64,000 nucleotides of DNA from Prorocentrum cordatum. Taxonomy: Eukaryota > Sar > Dinophyceae > Prorocentrales > Prorocentraceae. Below, in pieces: positions 53,280 to 63,475 of this stretch. How positions within the stretch are numbered: the first letter of the stretch is position 1; every line of letters begins with the position of its first letter. The notes under the pieces were generated by a model. It worked only from the letters and a program-made list of their open reading frames with translations. It was not told the origin of the DNA and did not search any database. Location of the stretch: assembly GCA_963575745.1 (NCBI GenBank), contig CAUYUJ010018460.1:298501-362500 (forward strand), written 5' to 3'. The position numbers and the translations under genes were made by a program.

Positions 53280-53425
53280 GTAAACGGAGTGGGCGGAGTA
53301 GAAATTACTCCGCGTGGACCAAGAGCCCGCCCCGTTTTTCACACAGGAATGGGCGGAGTAATTTCCGATCTTGCTTTGAGATAACAATGTTATTAATTGG
53401 AAGTAGACGAATTACTCCGCGGGAC
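53280..53425. repeat. GGCGGAGTAATT palindromic cluster
   Basis: GCGGAGTAGAAATTACTCCGC (53294) is a palindrome. GGCGGAGTAATTTCC (53352) and AATTACTCCGCGGG (53411) are further half-sites. Confidence 0.6.
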
Positions 53426-53624
53426 CGCGGAGGACGCATGTCAATGTTAGGGATCTTCAGAGGGATTAGGGGATTCCACCATATCATAAAACCGCACAGT
53501 CTTCTGTCACGGCGGTGTGTATTTTCGCCGTTGTCTCCATCGACTGGTCTCCCTCGAACGCGGCGCTGCAACGGCGGCGCAGCTCGCGCAGGGGCATCAT
53601 CCGACTATGCTCCGCGTGGCAGTC

Positions 53625-53951
53625 TCAGTCCAGCAAGTCCAAGCAATGGCAGCACGCGTCGCGCTGCGATGCCCTCAGCGCAATTTGTCCATTGTCGGCC
53701 GCAGCCCCGCCGCGGTCCACCACTTGCTTGCAAACTTTGCGGAAGCGCCCTGCAACGTTCTTGGCCACCGTCTGGGCCTTCTTGGTCTTCAGAACCTGCT
53801 TCACCCTTGCGGTGTACGAAGTTTTCCCCAGTGTGCGGCGTTTCTTCCGCAGGTCGTCCAAGTCCATCAACCTGAGCTTCCTGCGGAGCCACAACCTTGT
53901 CTTAAGTATGCCTCGGCATCGCCTTAACCATGAATTAATGATGTCTTGCAT
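53625..53951 (-). CDS. Small basic ORF, probable gene fragment
   Basis: 108 codons, Lys/Arg-rich. The segment WLRRKLRLMDLDDLRKKRR...QVLKTKKAQTVAKNVAGRF, then VVDRGGAAADN, has protein-like composition unlike neighbouring repeats. The V..GGAA ending resembles a tail motif I associate with multicopy dinoflagellate ORFs, but this is recollection. No start context or partner exon was found; it may be a retro-element remnant. Confidence 0.35.
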   Translation of the reverse strand: MQDIINSWLRRCRGILKTRLWLRRKLRLMDLDDLRKKRRTLGKTSYTARVKQVLKTKKAQTVAKNVAGRFRKVCKQVVDRGGAAADNGQIALRASQRDACCHCLDLLD

Positions 53952-54640
53952 ATGTCTTGTCTATGTCTTAAGTATGTCTGAATTTTGCTTTAACTATGTA
54001 TTGTTTGCGCCAAAAAATGTTTTGGTTATCTCTTAACTGCGTACTAAGTATGTCTTAATTACGCCTTCACGTCTTAATCATGTTTCAACTATTGCAGATG
54101 TATGTCTGAAGTATGTCTTATCTGTATCTTAATGATGTCCTGATTATGAGACCGATGCATTTTCCCATTGCCACATCAACTGAGAGGTGCATTTGCAGGC
54201 TTGTGCGATGTATAACGACAAGGCAGGAACACTGGTGAACTGGGCAGCTAACTGGTGCACCCTTGCCTGTTGGATGTGTCTGGACTCAGTCAAACATGCA
54301 GGCGGGCTCAAGCCAGTGAGACTTTAACGTCTTACTTATGTCATAATCATGTTTGGATTATGACTTAAGTGTGCATTCATGATGTCTCAATGGCGTCCTA
54401 ATTACGTCTTATCTACATATTGATTATGATTTGATTACTCTTTTAAAACTTTCTCATCATGTCATAACTATGTTTGTGTTATGTCTTTATAATGTCTCAG
54501 TTATGGCGTAGTCATGTTCCAACCATGTCTTAACTATGCCTTTAGTAAGCCCCAGCAATGTCCTAATCATGTCTTAATTATACCATAACCATGGCTTAAT
54601 TATGTCTCGACCATGTATCGAAGATGTCTTAATCATGTTT
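53900..54640. repeat. ATGTCTTAA degenerate repeat
   Basis: Dozens of TATGTCTTAA / CATGTCTTAATC units at irregular 11-20 bp spacing, AT-rich against the GC-rich window. Interrupted by unique DNA at 54150-54325. Confidence 0.7.
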
Positions 54641-55791
54641 ACATTATTTATTACTTGGCCAATTCCGTACGTTCGGCGGCGGCTGCGTTATGCATTGGAT
54701 ACGGCGTCGTCATGTTCTACGTGTACCTTGTTTGTTTTGAACGCGTCGTCATGTTGACACGTGCGCGTTGTTATATATTCATTACGTGTATGTCGGCATT
54801 GCTCTCGTAACGTATTAACTATGCATTGATAACGCGTTCGCAACGTGCATTATACGCCGCACACATAAATTACAAATGACATAATGCTTGACTTGCGAAC
54901 CGCGTCTAATACACACTATAATTAATGTGTATGCGTCCCTTGTTCAGTGCGCCTGGTGTCGACAGCGTTTGCATATAGAATTAAGCTTTCGGCTGAAGCT
55001 GTTAGGTGAGAAGGGGGGCCTCTGGGGCTGGGGCCCTGGCTGGAGTGCTGGGGCCCCTGGCTGGAGGTCGCTAGCTTTAAGGCGAGGGCCCTGGGCAGGG
55101 GGGCGCTGGATTTAGGACCCCTTGTTGGCTGCCATGGTTGACCTGGAGGGCGCCACCATGTCTGGGCCCCCGATTTGGAAAGCTTTCGGGCTGAGGGCGC
55201 CAGGGATCGAGTGGCAGGGCGCCAGGGTTACGGCCCTCCAGCCTTGTCATTTTTTGCATATCTCACACGAGTGCAAATCCAATCGCTGCTTGAGAACGTC
55301 TGCGAAAGAAGACTGGGCTTGACTGGCGATAACAAAAGAAACTGCGATGTATGAGATCACATGAGTGAGCATCTCGACCGTAATGCAGAAAAAAAAGAGC
55401 ACCAGCTTCAATCAAGCTGCAACGAAGGGGCGCCTTCCAAATCGCTATGAGAAGCGCGCGAGAGTGATCGCATCGTTCGAGCTGCAATGCATTAGCTTCG
55501 TTATCAATAAAGCTGCAATGTAAGAGCGCCCATCATAAATGCAAGAACGCACGCAAATTTACTTGCAGTCCTGTGCAAAGAGCGGCTGGTATAAACCCAT
55601 ATTGGTATCCTACAACGGGGGCTGCGCGCCATCGTCAACGTCTGCATCTGGCTGCGTGCCGCCGCCCTCGAGCTCTACATCCGCATCGTTCCACAGGTCA
55701 GCTTTTCCGCACTTCGCAACTGGCCGAACCTCTGGCACGGGCGTGAGCAGGGAATCTCTTTGATACCAGACCGTGTCCTTTGGGTGAGGCT

Positions 55792-55797
<6 letters not shown>
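54641..55797. other. No gene recognised
   Basis: 54640-54960 is AT-richer unique DNA with TACGT-type words. 55020-55230 has loose GGGCGCTGG repeats. 55320-55520 has three AGCTGCAATG-type words. No coding signal. Confidence 0.4.
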
Positions 55798-55873
<76 letters not shown>

Positions 55874-56401
55874 CAGCCGCTGTTTGAACACCTCCGTTCT
55901 TCGTGCCCACGTCTTCCGCAACAAGGCCCTCTGCGCCAGGGGCCCCCTCGCCGACGCATTGCGAGCCGCTGGGGCCCTCGATTTAGGAACAGTTGCAGCC
56001 CAGCAGGTCTTAATCGATCTCGATGAAGACGCTGGGGGGGAGAAGCGGCCTGTCGGGCCCTCGGCGGACGGCGCCCTCTGCTGGCCGAGGTCCTCGACAG
56101 GCCGCTCCTTCCCCCCAGCGCCTTCATCGAGATCGATTAAGACCTGCTGGGCTGCAACTGTTCCCATGCCGACCTGTTCCTGTTTTGCGCCCTCGTCCAA
56201 TGCTTTTGGTTTCTTCTCCTGCTGCCCATCGGCCGTCAATGGCCGCTTGTTGGAGCGTTTGCTGTGAAGAACCAGAAGGAAGGGCATGTGAAGAACCGTT
56301 TGTCGGCGGAAGTTCTGGGGAAGCTCTTCCAACCTGATTGTTAGACGAGGGAAGCGGACCATAACCATATATTCCCCCAAAACCCTTTCTTCTAAAGGCA
56401 T
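55798..56401 (-). pseudogene. Poly(A)-tailed transcript remnant (processed retrocopy?)
   Basis: 74 consecutive T (55798-55871) read as a poly(A) tail on the minus strand. Upstream on that strand, an open frame from 56401 has non-repetitive content (MVMVRFPRLTIRLEELPQ, KRPLTADGQQEKKPKALDEG) and runs into the A-tract as poly-Lys. No domain recognised. A 179-bp palindrome lies inside the frame. No flanking target duplication or spliced-leader relic was found. Confidence 0.45.
55986..56164. repeat. ~179-bp near-perfect inverted repeat
   Basis: GGAACAGTTGCAGCCCAGCA (55986) and TGCTGGGCTGCAACTGTTCC (ending 56164) begin arms of about 75 bp that continue through CTTAATCGATCTCGATGAAG and the CGGCCTGTCG region. 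The centre is about 30 bp. Confidence 0.8.
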
Positions 56402-56915
56402 GGGGCCAACAATTGCTGCCGATACTTATCCACTGCAGGAGATGAGAGAAACTTCGTTGGAAACGGATGTGATTCAACTTCTCGAAACTGAAATGGGTTA
56501 TAGCCAAGAGAAATGTGAGGGGTGCGTTGGATGGGCTTGGCGACGCCTTCCTCCCTACTTGCATGCACATTGCGTTCTGCGTGCCTGAATGCGTTTTTGC
56601 TTACGCACGTCTGCTAGTTCCTAATCGCGGGTATGTATGCGTGCTCCTGCGCGTATTGATTGAACATCTGATTCTGATTATGCCTACTTGCCCCCGAATG
56701 TTTCGTGCTGTGTGTCCCTGTGTGCTTGGCTTTTGTTTCTAATTATTTCGGAATGTTCGTGTTTAGTTGTGCATGTTTGTGCGTGCTCCTGGCTGTGTGT
56801 ATCATTCAACTAGTATAGATAATCCTGAGTTGCCTGCGCGTCACAGCTGAAGGGCCAGGCGAGGAGGCATGAGGCAACATTAAACATTTGCGCGTTCATG
56901 AATGCATGGATGCAG
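56402..56915. other. No gene recognised
   Basis: Mixed sequence between the retrocopy-like remnant and the 3' end of the large gene. GTGCGTGCTCCTG/GCGTGCTCCTGCG near-repeats only. Confidence 0.4.
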
Positions 56916-58112
56916 TCATGGTGGCTCTGTGGGCTCAGGGCCCTCGCCAGTGCGCGGCTTCCTCTCCTTAGAAAACAACAGACGGGCCACGTCAATTGCC
57001 GCGAGCTGATCTCTGGCACTGCAACGGTTCCCAAACGATTTGCAAAACGACCTCTTGTGGGTGTTAGGATCAGCAATCGACTTCCTGATACCCTCTGGCG
57101 AAATCAGAAACGCCATCAACAAACCCAGCGGGCGCCCCTGCGGGGGCCTAGCCCCCTCGTAGTTCACCCGAGTCATCACGCACTTGCCAGTGCACCGATC
57201 ACACACCGCGTAAAACTCCGACTTTGAAGGGTAGTACACGATGCGGCCATACGGAGGGACCTCGACCGAAACTGGTATTCCTACCGCAGCGGCGGCTGCT
57301 GCCGCGCCGTCCGCTTCTGCCAGTTCAGGGGGGGGGTCATCTCCGCCTGCAGCGTCGTCGCCTTCATGCCCGTCACCGCCCCCGTCCACGGTGCCCTCGT
57401 CCGAACCCAGACGGCTGGCATCGTCGCTCTCGCTCTTGCAGTCGTCGTCCTCGATGGCCGCCTCGATGACGACGTCATCGCCGCCGCCTCCCTCGTCGCC
57501 CTCATCGTCGCTGCCAGCGTTGAGGTACTCGTCGCAATCGAACTTCCAAGTATGATCACCAGCTGTCCATCTTTTCCGCCTCGGGTCCCACACGAGGTGC
57601 AACGGCGCTTCTCCAGTCAACCACGGCTTCACTGTGCACACGTTGGGCGCCATGTTCCCAACTATGCGCGCGTCGCTGACCAGCTCGAACAACGCCATGT
57701 CCCAACGCATGTGCTTGTCCAAGCACTTCAGTCCATGCCAAAAGGTGTCGGCGTCGTACAAAGAAGTCAACTCATGCTCACTGGTAAGAAAGTCCGCAAG
57801 CGATGGCTTAGCAGGCGCTGCACAATGATGCCACAGAGGGCACACAGGCGAAAGAGACGAGAACCCAATGTGCCTCCATATGTACTGCGACGGCTCCGAT
57901 GGCGCCTCCGCCGCGGCGACCGCCTCGTCGCGCAACTCGGTGCCGACGAAGAGGGCAGCGAAAGCACCGACCTGCAGGGACTGGCGCTGCACTGCGCCAT
58001 GCAGCGATAGCCTCAAACACGTCCGAACGTTATCGCCCATGACGCCGAGGTGTCTCTGCGGCCCTCGTCGGCATATGCACGCCCCAGCAAAGAAACACTT
58101 GTCCGTCACCAC
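56916..58112 (-). CDS. Large multi-exon gene, last exon (unknown function)
   Basis: 398 codons open on the minus strand, ending in TGA at 56916. There is no ATG at its 5' edge. Instead, an acceptor TTTCGGTTTCCTCCAGACAG precedes 58112, and the frame joins in phase 0 to the exon ending at 58440 (VPEVPEK|VVTDKC). It has an Asp/Glu/Gly-rich low-complexity middle, then VYYPSKSEFYAVCDRCTGKC (two CxxC-like pairs) and RPPQGRPLGLLMAFL. The RPxQGRPLG block is one I associate with a multicopy dinoflagellate protein family; no function is known to me. Confidence 0.65.
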   Translation of the reverse strand: MVTDKCFFAGACICRRGPQRHLGVMGDNVRTCLRLSLHGAVQRQSLQVGAFAALFVGTELRDEAVAAAEAPSEPSQYIWRHIGFSSLSPVCPLWHHCAAPAKPSLADFLTSEHELTSLYDADTFWHGLKCLDKHMRWDMALFELVSDARIVGNMAPNVCTVKPWLTGEAPLHLVWDPRRKRWTAGDHTWKFDCDEYLNAGSDDEGDEGGGGDDVVIEAAIEDDDCKSESDDASRLGSDEGTVDGGGDGHEGDDAAGGDDPPPELAEADGAAAAAAAVGIPVSVEVPPYGRIVYYPSKSEFYAVCDRCTGKCVMTRVNYEGARPPQGRPLGLLMAFLISPEGIRKSIADPNTHKRSFCKSFGNRCSARDQLAAIDVARLLFSKERKPRTGEGPEPTEPP

Positions 58113-58439
58113 CTGTCTGGAGGAAACCGAAACAATACGAGCGGAGTGTTTCCCACAAGGCGGTGCAGAGGCATGTTTGGAGGGCTTCCGTTTTTCCCTG
58201 GCTCATTCCCCCCCCGGGCTCCCAACCTGGACTTCCCCTAAAACACTCTCGACTGAATCCTATCCTACGCTAAGGCTTCAGGGCTAAACTTAAGCTCGAG
58301 CGCAAGGCCGAGGCTTCACGCTCAAGCTTAAGGCTGAAACTTCAAGCTTGCTCAGTGGAAGCTTGGCGCCGCGCCGTGCGCTACAAAGGCTAAGCACTTT
58401 GTCTGATGGTTGAAAGTGTATTTGAGACCCGCCCAACAC
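58113..58439 (-). other. Intron of the large gene (327 bp)
   Basis: Donor GAGAAG|GTGTTGGG and acceptor AGACAG|GTGGTGAC, phase 0. AGGTG is duplicated at both junctions, as in channel intron 1, but I see no inverted ends. It contains an AAGCTTGAGC/TCAAGCTT-rich stretch at 58270-58370 with in-frame stops. Confidence 0.65.
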
Positions 58440-60593
58440 CTTCTCTGGCACTTCTGGCACGGGATCCGAAACCACTTGCCTGTGCAGCGTCGCCCATTGA
58501 TCGCGCAAGCGACCGTTCAAGGCCTTGGCGGCAGCGCTCGAGCGAGGCGCTCGCAGCAACTTGCCTGCCGTGGCGAGGGCGTCCACTGGGTTCCATTTGA
58601 AATGGTGCAGGCGGGCGCCTCCAGCAGTGACGTCGTGGCTCGGCAAGGGCTGCAGGTTGCGCTCGAAGCCCCTGCACGCGGGAACTGCGTCGACCAAGCT
58701 CTTCACCAACGCAGCGCCGTGATCTTCGTGCGCCTCGTAATCCTTCAACAACTCCTGGCGCCTCGCAATGGCGCGGGTGTTCAGGGCCCCCTCGGCGCGG
58801 TAGTTCTGCTTCAGCATGTCCACCCTGTCCCACCCGTTGCGACCAGGTACCAGAGGCACTAATGCATCGGACATTCGGGCGGGCTCGTCTTCGATAGCTC
58901 TCTGACGAATCCTGTGTTCGATATCGTTGTCAGTCCGCTTCCTCTTCGCGGCCCGCTCGAGGTCCCGAGCTTTGCCGTGGAAACTCGTCTCGCCTTTCCT
59001 ATGTCGGAGGGTGCCCTCACGCCCCCTCTCCTCCAGGTCAGCACGCTCGGCATCGGTCAAACCCCAATACATGGCCGCGACCAGCCCGAGGTCGCGAATG
59101 TCTGGGTTATCCGCCACGTAGCATCGCCAAGGGCCCCCGCCGCCAGCTTTACGGCTCGAAGTGCTCCTGCCCCCCAGGTCATGGTCAGCGCCGCCAGGCG
59201 GGTCGCGGTCGTCACCAGCATGATCTGGAAACAGTACTGGTTTCAAGCGTGCGGCATGCTTCCTGTACAGCCTCAGCACCTCCATCGCCGAGATAACATC
59301 GACTTCGGGGGCAACGGTCTGGTTGCTGAGCCCCACGAGCACCCTGCGCACTGCAGCGTGCTTGGCTTCCAATGCCGACGTGTCGAAAAGAGCCATTATC
59401 ACAGTGACGCGAAGATCGACCAGCGCTAAGATTGACCAGATCCCGTCCTGGCACCAAGTCTCTATGAACTTCCTGGACCATGGGCACCACATGTGTTCGT
59501 CGGTTGCGATGTCGTCAAGCAACGTCGAGTCGTCTGGGGTGATGAGCAACCTGAACAGCTTGAAGGGGTACCCATTGTGGAAAGCGCGCATCTCCGCTGC
59601 GAGGCACATGCACATGGAGAGCGCCTGAAAAGCTTTCGTACGCAAAGCCCTCGTCCTGGAATGGGGGCGAAGTGCTGCCCACGGCCGAGGATTCGACATG
59701 AGAGCTGACACGTCTCGCATCACGGTCTCCTCGAGCTCACACGTGGCAGCGATAAGCCCACGATACTTCCTGGCATCGGCGATCTCCAGGCTCCTCAACT
59801 CGGCGAGCGCTGACTTCTCTAGCTGGCACTCCTCGAACGACGCCCCTCCGAGGTACAGGAGCGCTGCCATCAGCTTCCTCTGAGGCTCGAGGACGTGCGC
59901 GAGGACGATCAGATCACCAAGGCAGCCCTGCTCCGACGCGCAATAGCCGCACATGCCTAGGACGAGGGACCTGGAGCGTGATTGTTGAGCCTGATGCGCC
60001 TCCCACGTAGAAGACGCGTCGTGGCTGGTTGCACCCGCGGCCCCTGGGGCGTCACGATCTGGCTCTGCGGGTTGTACGTCTTGGATCGCTAGAGCGCTCT
60101 CTTCCCATGACGCTGCAACGGGGACGTCTCTGGGACGCTGAGATCCGCCTGCCCCTCAGCGGGGGCCACGGCGCTGCGGCCATCCGTGCAAACCAGCCAA
60201 ACAACAGACCAGCCGGCCAGAACAGCCAGACCAGCCAGACCAACCAGACCAGCCAGACCAACCAGACCAGCCAGTCCAGCCACCAGCCAGACCAACCAGA
60301 CCAACCTGACCAAGCAGATCAGCCTGACCAACCAGACCAGCCAGACCAGCTAGACCAGCGGCGGGGGCGACAGACAGCGGGCACAACCCTTTACATAGTC
60401 GTGAGCCAACTCTGACGCAGAACTTGCGGAACGTCCTCGTGAACAGCCTGTTGCACCCTTCGAACATGCCCACCCAATTCACGACGTCCTCCTGTCGAGT
60501 CCACCTGCTCAGAGCAAACGGCTTGGGCGCAGACCCACAGAGGGCCTGAACGCCGTACACGAGAAATCCAACCAGCCCACTGGGCGTAGGTGG
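58440..60593 (-). CDS. Large multi-exon gene, middle exons (unknown function)
   Basis: Exon about 60164-58440 contains MCGYCASEQGCLGD, a long helical region and ALEAKHAAVRRVL, then a Gly-rich linker and a basic segment (ERAAKRKRTDN) suggesting nuclear localisation. The exon before it, about 60593-60413, reads ALCGSAPKPFALSRWTRQED...FRKFC. Both exons are in one frame, separated by a TGGTCTGG repeat and a TGA, which a GT-AG intron (about 60412-60165) would remove. Exact donor and acceptor are not certain. The order RW-T-x-x-D, then E-x-KHA-x-x-RR, then QGRPLG fits one protein family, so I read it as one gene with the blocks on either side. Confidence 0.6.
60190..60360. repeat. CCAGACCAACCAGACCAGC minisatellite inside an intron
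   Basis: Complement of the TGGTCTGG repeat at 42160 and 47000. Confidence 0.9.
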
Positions 60594-61083
60594 TTTAGGG
60601 CGTTTCCTTTTCCAGCTTCCGAATCAAACCCGTCTCCATGCCCTCTCCCTTGGGGTCTGTCCCTTGAGGCCCTCTTGGAGCCGTCTGAGGGCCTTGGGAT
60701 GGCCCCCGAGGGCTCCAAGAGCTCCTCAAGAGAACCCAACAACTTGTCACGAAAAGAGGGCCCTGCTCGTGACAAGATTGTTGGACTCTCCTGAGGGGCT
60801 CTTGCAGCCGCCTTGGGGCTTTCGGAAAGGCCCGAGAGGGCCCCGCGGCGGCTCCAGGGGGCCGCAAAACGGCTCCAGGCTGCTCCAAAGGGCCCCAAGA
60901 CGGATCAAGAGGGCCCCAAGACGGCTCATCGTTCTCCTCATACTCCTCCTTCTCCTCCTCCTCCTCATCCTATGCATCATCATTCTTCGACCCACTCCCT
61001 CATCCATCCATCCAGCCTCCTCCTCCTCCCTCCCTCGCAGGGTTCGGCGATCCCCTGCTTTGCTCCCACGCGTCCCTGATCAC
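60594..61083. repeat. Probable intron: CCCAAGA minisatellite and (CTC)n
   Basis: 60664-60930 holds GAGGGCCCCAAGACGGCTC units; 60930-61035 is CTC/CATC-rich. The same succession (exon end, CTTGGGG minisatellite, TGGTCTGG) occurs at 47975-47000. Confidence 0.7.
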
Positions 61084-62754
61084 CTAAACTCGCCTTGGCG
61101 TCGTTCCTGGGTGAGTTGGCGGGGATGCGCGAAGCGCCAAGAATTTCCGAAGGCTGTCCTCGGGCCCAGAACAGCAGCCACAGCAGTAGTGGACCACCTG
61201 TTCCTCGGCAATGCTCCCTGTGAGCAGAGCTTCCACGATAACTCGCCTGAGCTGGACAACTCTCACATTCTGGTGCCAGAAGACGTCGAGGAGATCCTGT
61301 AACTCCGAGCCGTAGTGCGGAGGCGGCGCCCCGCGACGGAACTCGAATGATGATTTGAGTATGTCCCGAAACTCTTGCCGCATTATTACCATGGCCGAGC
61401 CCATTCCAATAGACAGAGATACGTGTATCAAAAACGAAATGTGGGCTTTGAACAGTTTCATGGTCTTCTTTCTGATTCCAGCTGACCTGTGGACTTCGCA
61501 CTTGCACCTCATGTTGTGCACGCTGGTGTTCTTCTGTGCAATGCCCGCCTCGCAGCGGCCGATTGCCCCATCGTCGTCAGTGGTGGCTATGCGCTGAGCG
61601 CGAGCATAAAGCGCACACATATTTGTCAATGGAAGCCTACCCATCTGCACACAACGATAATAACATTCCCCTTGCTTACTCATCATGCTCTGCAGCCACT
61701 GAGGGAATGAAAACTCAATGCACCAATATTGACCAGATGCTAAAAAAAGCATTGCGACCGAATGCTGGGTGTGGCAGAGTTTGGCGATCAAGGAGTCCTC
61801 GTCAACACCTGTCGGGCCAATGATATTCTGTAGTTTGACGTCACGCGCAGCGGCCTCCAATCTAGCATCCGACACATCCGATTTGGTCCTGAATCTCAAC
61901 GGCGTTTCGTCGTAGCGGCAAAACTCTGTAAGACTGATCAACACGCTGGCAGGATCCATAGCAACTTCTCGCGCTACGTGCGCCATGAACGATAATGCGT
62001 CCATTCTGTCACACAGCACAGCGGCCATGGCCAAACCAGTTTGAATATTACTCACCCTCTTCCGATCAACGTTGTCCAGCTTCGCTTGTGCAACTTTGGT
62101 CAACGTGAGGCTGGGGTCAATGAGGTATCGCTGCATAAGACGGTTGTTGGTCTCATCGACTCTTTGACGTTGCTGTGCCAATCTTTGGATGCATCTAGCG
62201 ATTGCCACCGCCAAGTCGAAGAAATGCGTGTCGTAAATCGTGTGATGGAAAACGGTTTCGTCCACTGCGCGAGGCACAACATCCTCGCATCCTGCGGGGA
62301 ACTGTCTCTGAACGAGCCAAGCCAGCGCGCCGTCGACGTCCTCGATGCCAGCGGAATCGTGGGGTCCCTCCGCGGCGCCCTCGTCATCTTCTAAAGCCAA
62401 CATCGGGGCATCACCGCCGAACGCTGCCGTGAGGCCTTTGGCCAACAACCTCAACGATTTAGCTGCAGAGATACGTCTAGGCGGAGCATCATCAGGGCCA
62501 GGAGGGTCGCTCCCTGGGTCGCCAGCGATTGGGGCGGCATCGAGGGCATCATGCACATCAACATCTCCGTCATCCACGTCGGAAGGCGTTGGGCAATCAC
62601 GAAGTGTACTATCTGATAAAGATGCGGGGCTGCGCCATCCCAGGGCCACGTGTGATTCGACGTCGGACGGCAGGGAGGGGCTGCGCCACCCTAGGGCGGC
62701 AACGGAACCGTCAGAGGAGCCGCCTGCGCTGGCAGCGCCCTCGCTGTCGGACAT
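61084..62754 (-). CDS. Large multi-exon gene, first exon block (unknown function)
   Basis: 556 codons from ATG 62754 (MSDSEGAASAGG) to TAG 61084. The N-terminus is Ser/Asp/Gly-rich and acidic to about residue 150. Then comes a structured region with DETPLRFR, a Cys/His segment (RCKCEVHR) and YCCGCCSGPEDSLRKF near the end. The D-E-T-P, C-x-H and CCGCC features could bind metal or belong to a transposase-like nuclease, but I cannot show a DDE triad. The TAG corresponds to GAG in the fragment at 47888-47975. The real exon may therefore end at a donor just before it (CGA|GTTTAG or nearby) and continue into 60593-58440. If so, the full protein is about 1.5-1.6 thousand residues. Confidence 0.62.
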   Translation of the reverse strand: MSDSEGAASAGGSSDGSVAALGWRSPSLPSDVESHVALGWRSPASLSDSTLRDCPTPSDVDDGDVDVHDALDAAPIAGDPGSDPPGPDDAPPRRISAAKSLRLLAKGLTAAFGGDAPMLALEDDEGAAEGPHDSAGIEDVDGALAWLVQRQFPAGCEDVVPRAVDETVFHHTIYDTHFFDLAVAIARCIQRLAQQRQRVDETNNRLMQRYLIDPSLTLTKVAQAKLDNVDRKRVSNIQTGLAMAAVLCDRMDALSFMAHVAREVAMDPASVLISLTEFCRYDETPLRFRTKSDVSDARLEAAARDVKLQNIIGPTGVDEDSLIAKLCHTQHSVAMLFLASGQYWCIEFSFPQWLQSMMSKQGECYYRCVQMGRLPLTNMCALYARAQRIATTDDDGAIGRCEAGIAQKNTSVHNMRCKCEVHRSAGIRKKTMKLFKAHISFLIHVSLSIGMGSAMVIMRQEFRDILKSSFEFRRGAPPPHYGSELQDLLDVFWHQNVRVVQLRRVIVEALLTGSIAEEQVVHYCCGCCSGPEDSLRKFLALRASPPTHPGTTPRRV

Positions 62755-62904
62755 GCGATGCTCGCAATGCGCATCGCAATCGCAACACAACAAGGAATAT
62801 TAAGAAACGAGTGTGGGCCAAAACGGTTACGGAAGATAACGGTGACCAACATGACAATGGAACGCTTTCGGAGATGCAACGCCCAAGCGAGGAACATTCC
62901 CCCA

Positions 62905-63475
62905 AGAAGGCCTATGATGGCCCCGAGACAGCCTATGATGGCCCCAAGACAACCTATGATGGCCCCGAGACAGCCTATGATGGCCCCAAGACAGCCTATG
63001 ATGGCCCCAAGACAGCCTATGATGGCCCCGAGACAGCCTATGATGGCCCCAAGACAGCCTATGATGGCCCCGAGACAGCCTATGATGGCCCCAAAACAGC
63101 CTATGATGGCCCCAAGACAGCCTATGATGGCCCCAATACGGCCCTAAGACAGCCTATGATGGCCCCAAGACAGCCTATGATGGCCCCGAGACAGCCTATG
63201 ATGGCCCCAAGACAGCCTATGATGGCCCCGAGACAGCCTATGGCGGCCCCAAGACAGCCTATGATGGCCCCAAGACAGCCTATGATGGCCCCAAGACAGC
63301 CTATGATGGCCCCAAGACAGCCTATGATGGCCCCAGACAGCCTATGATGGCCCCGAGACAGCCTATTATGGCCCCAAGACGGCCCCAAGACAGCCTATGA
63401 CGGCCCCAAGACAGCCTATGATGGCCCCGAGACAGCCTATGGTGGCCCCGAGACAGCCGATACTGGCCCCATATA
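62905..63475. repeat. 21-bp minisatellite AGCCTATGATGGCCCCAAGAC
   Basis: About 27 near-identical 21-bp units with CCCCGAGAC/CCCCAAGAC variants. 21 is a multiple of three, so both strands give long repeated open frames (RQPMMAP, GAIIGCL). A more regular relative of the CCCAAGA family. Confidence 0.92.

Noticed and set aside
60190-60360. TGGTCTGG repeat as an inverted-repeat introner
   Set aside because: It is in a probable intron, but I could not find paired arms at the intron ends.
62529-63347. 272-codon ORF over the 21-bp repeat
   Set aside because: Its first part is antisense to the large gene and the rest is the minisatellite.
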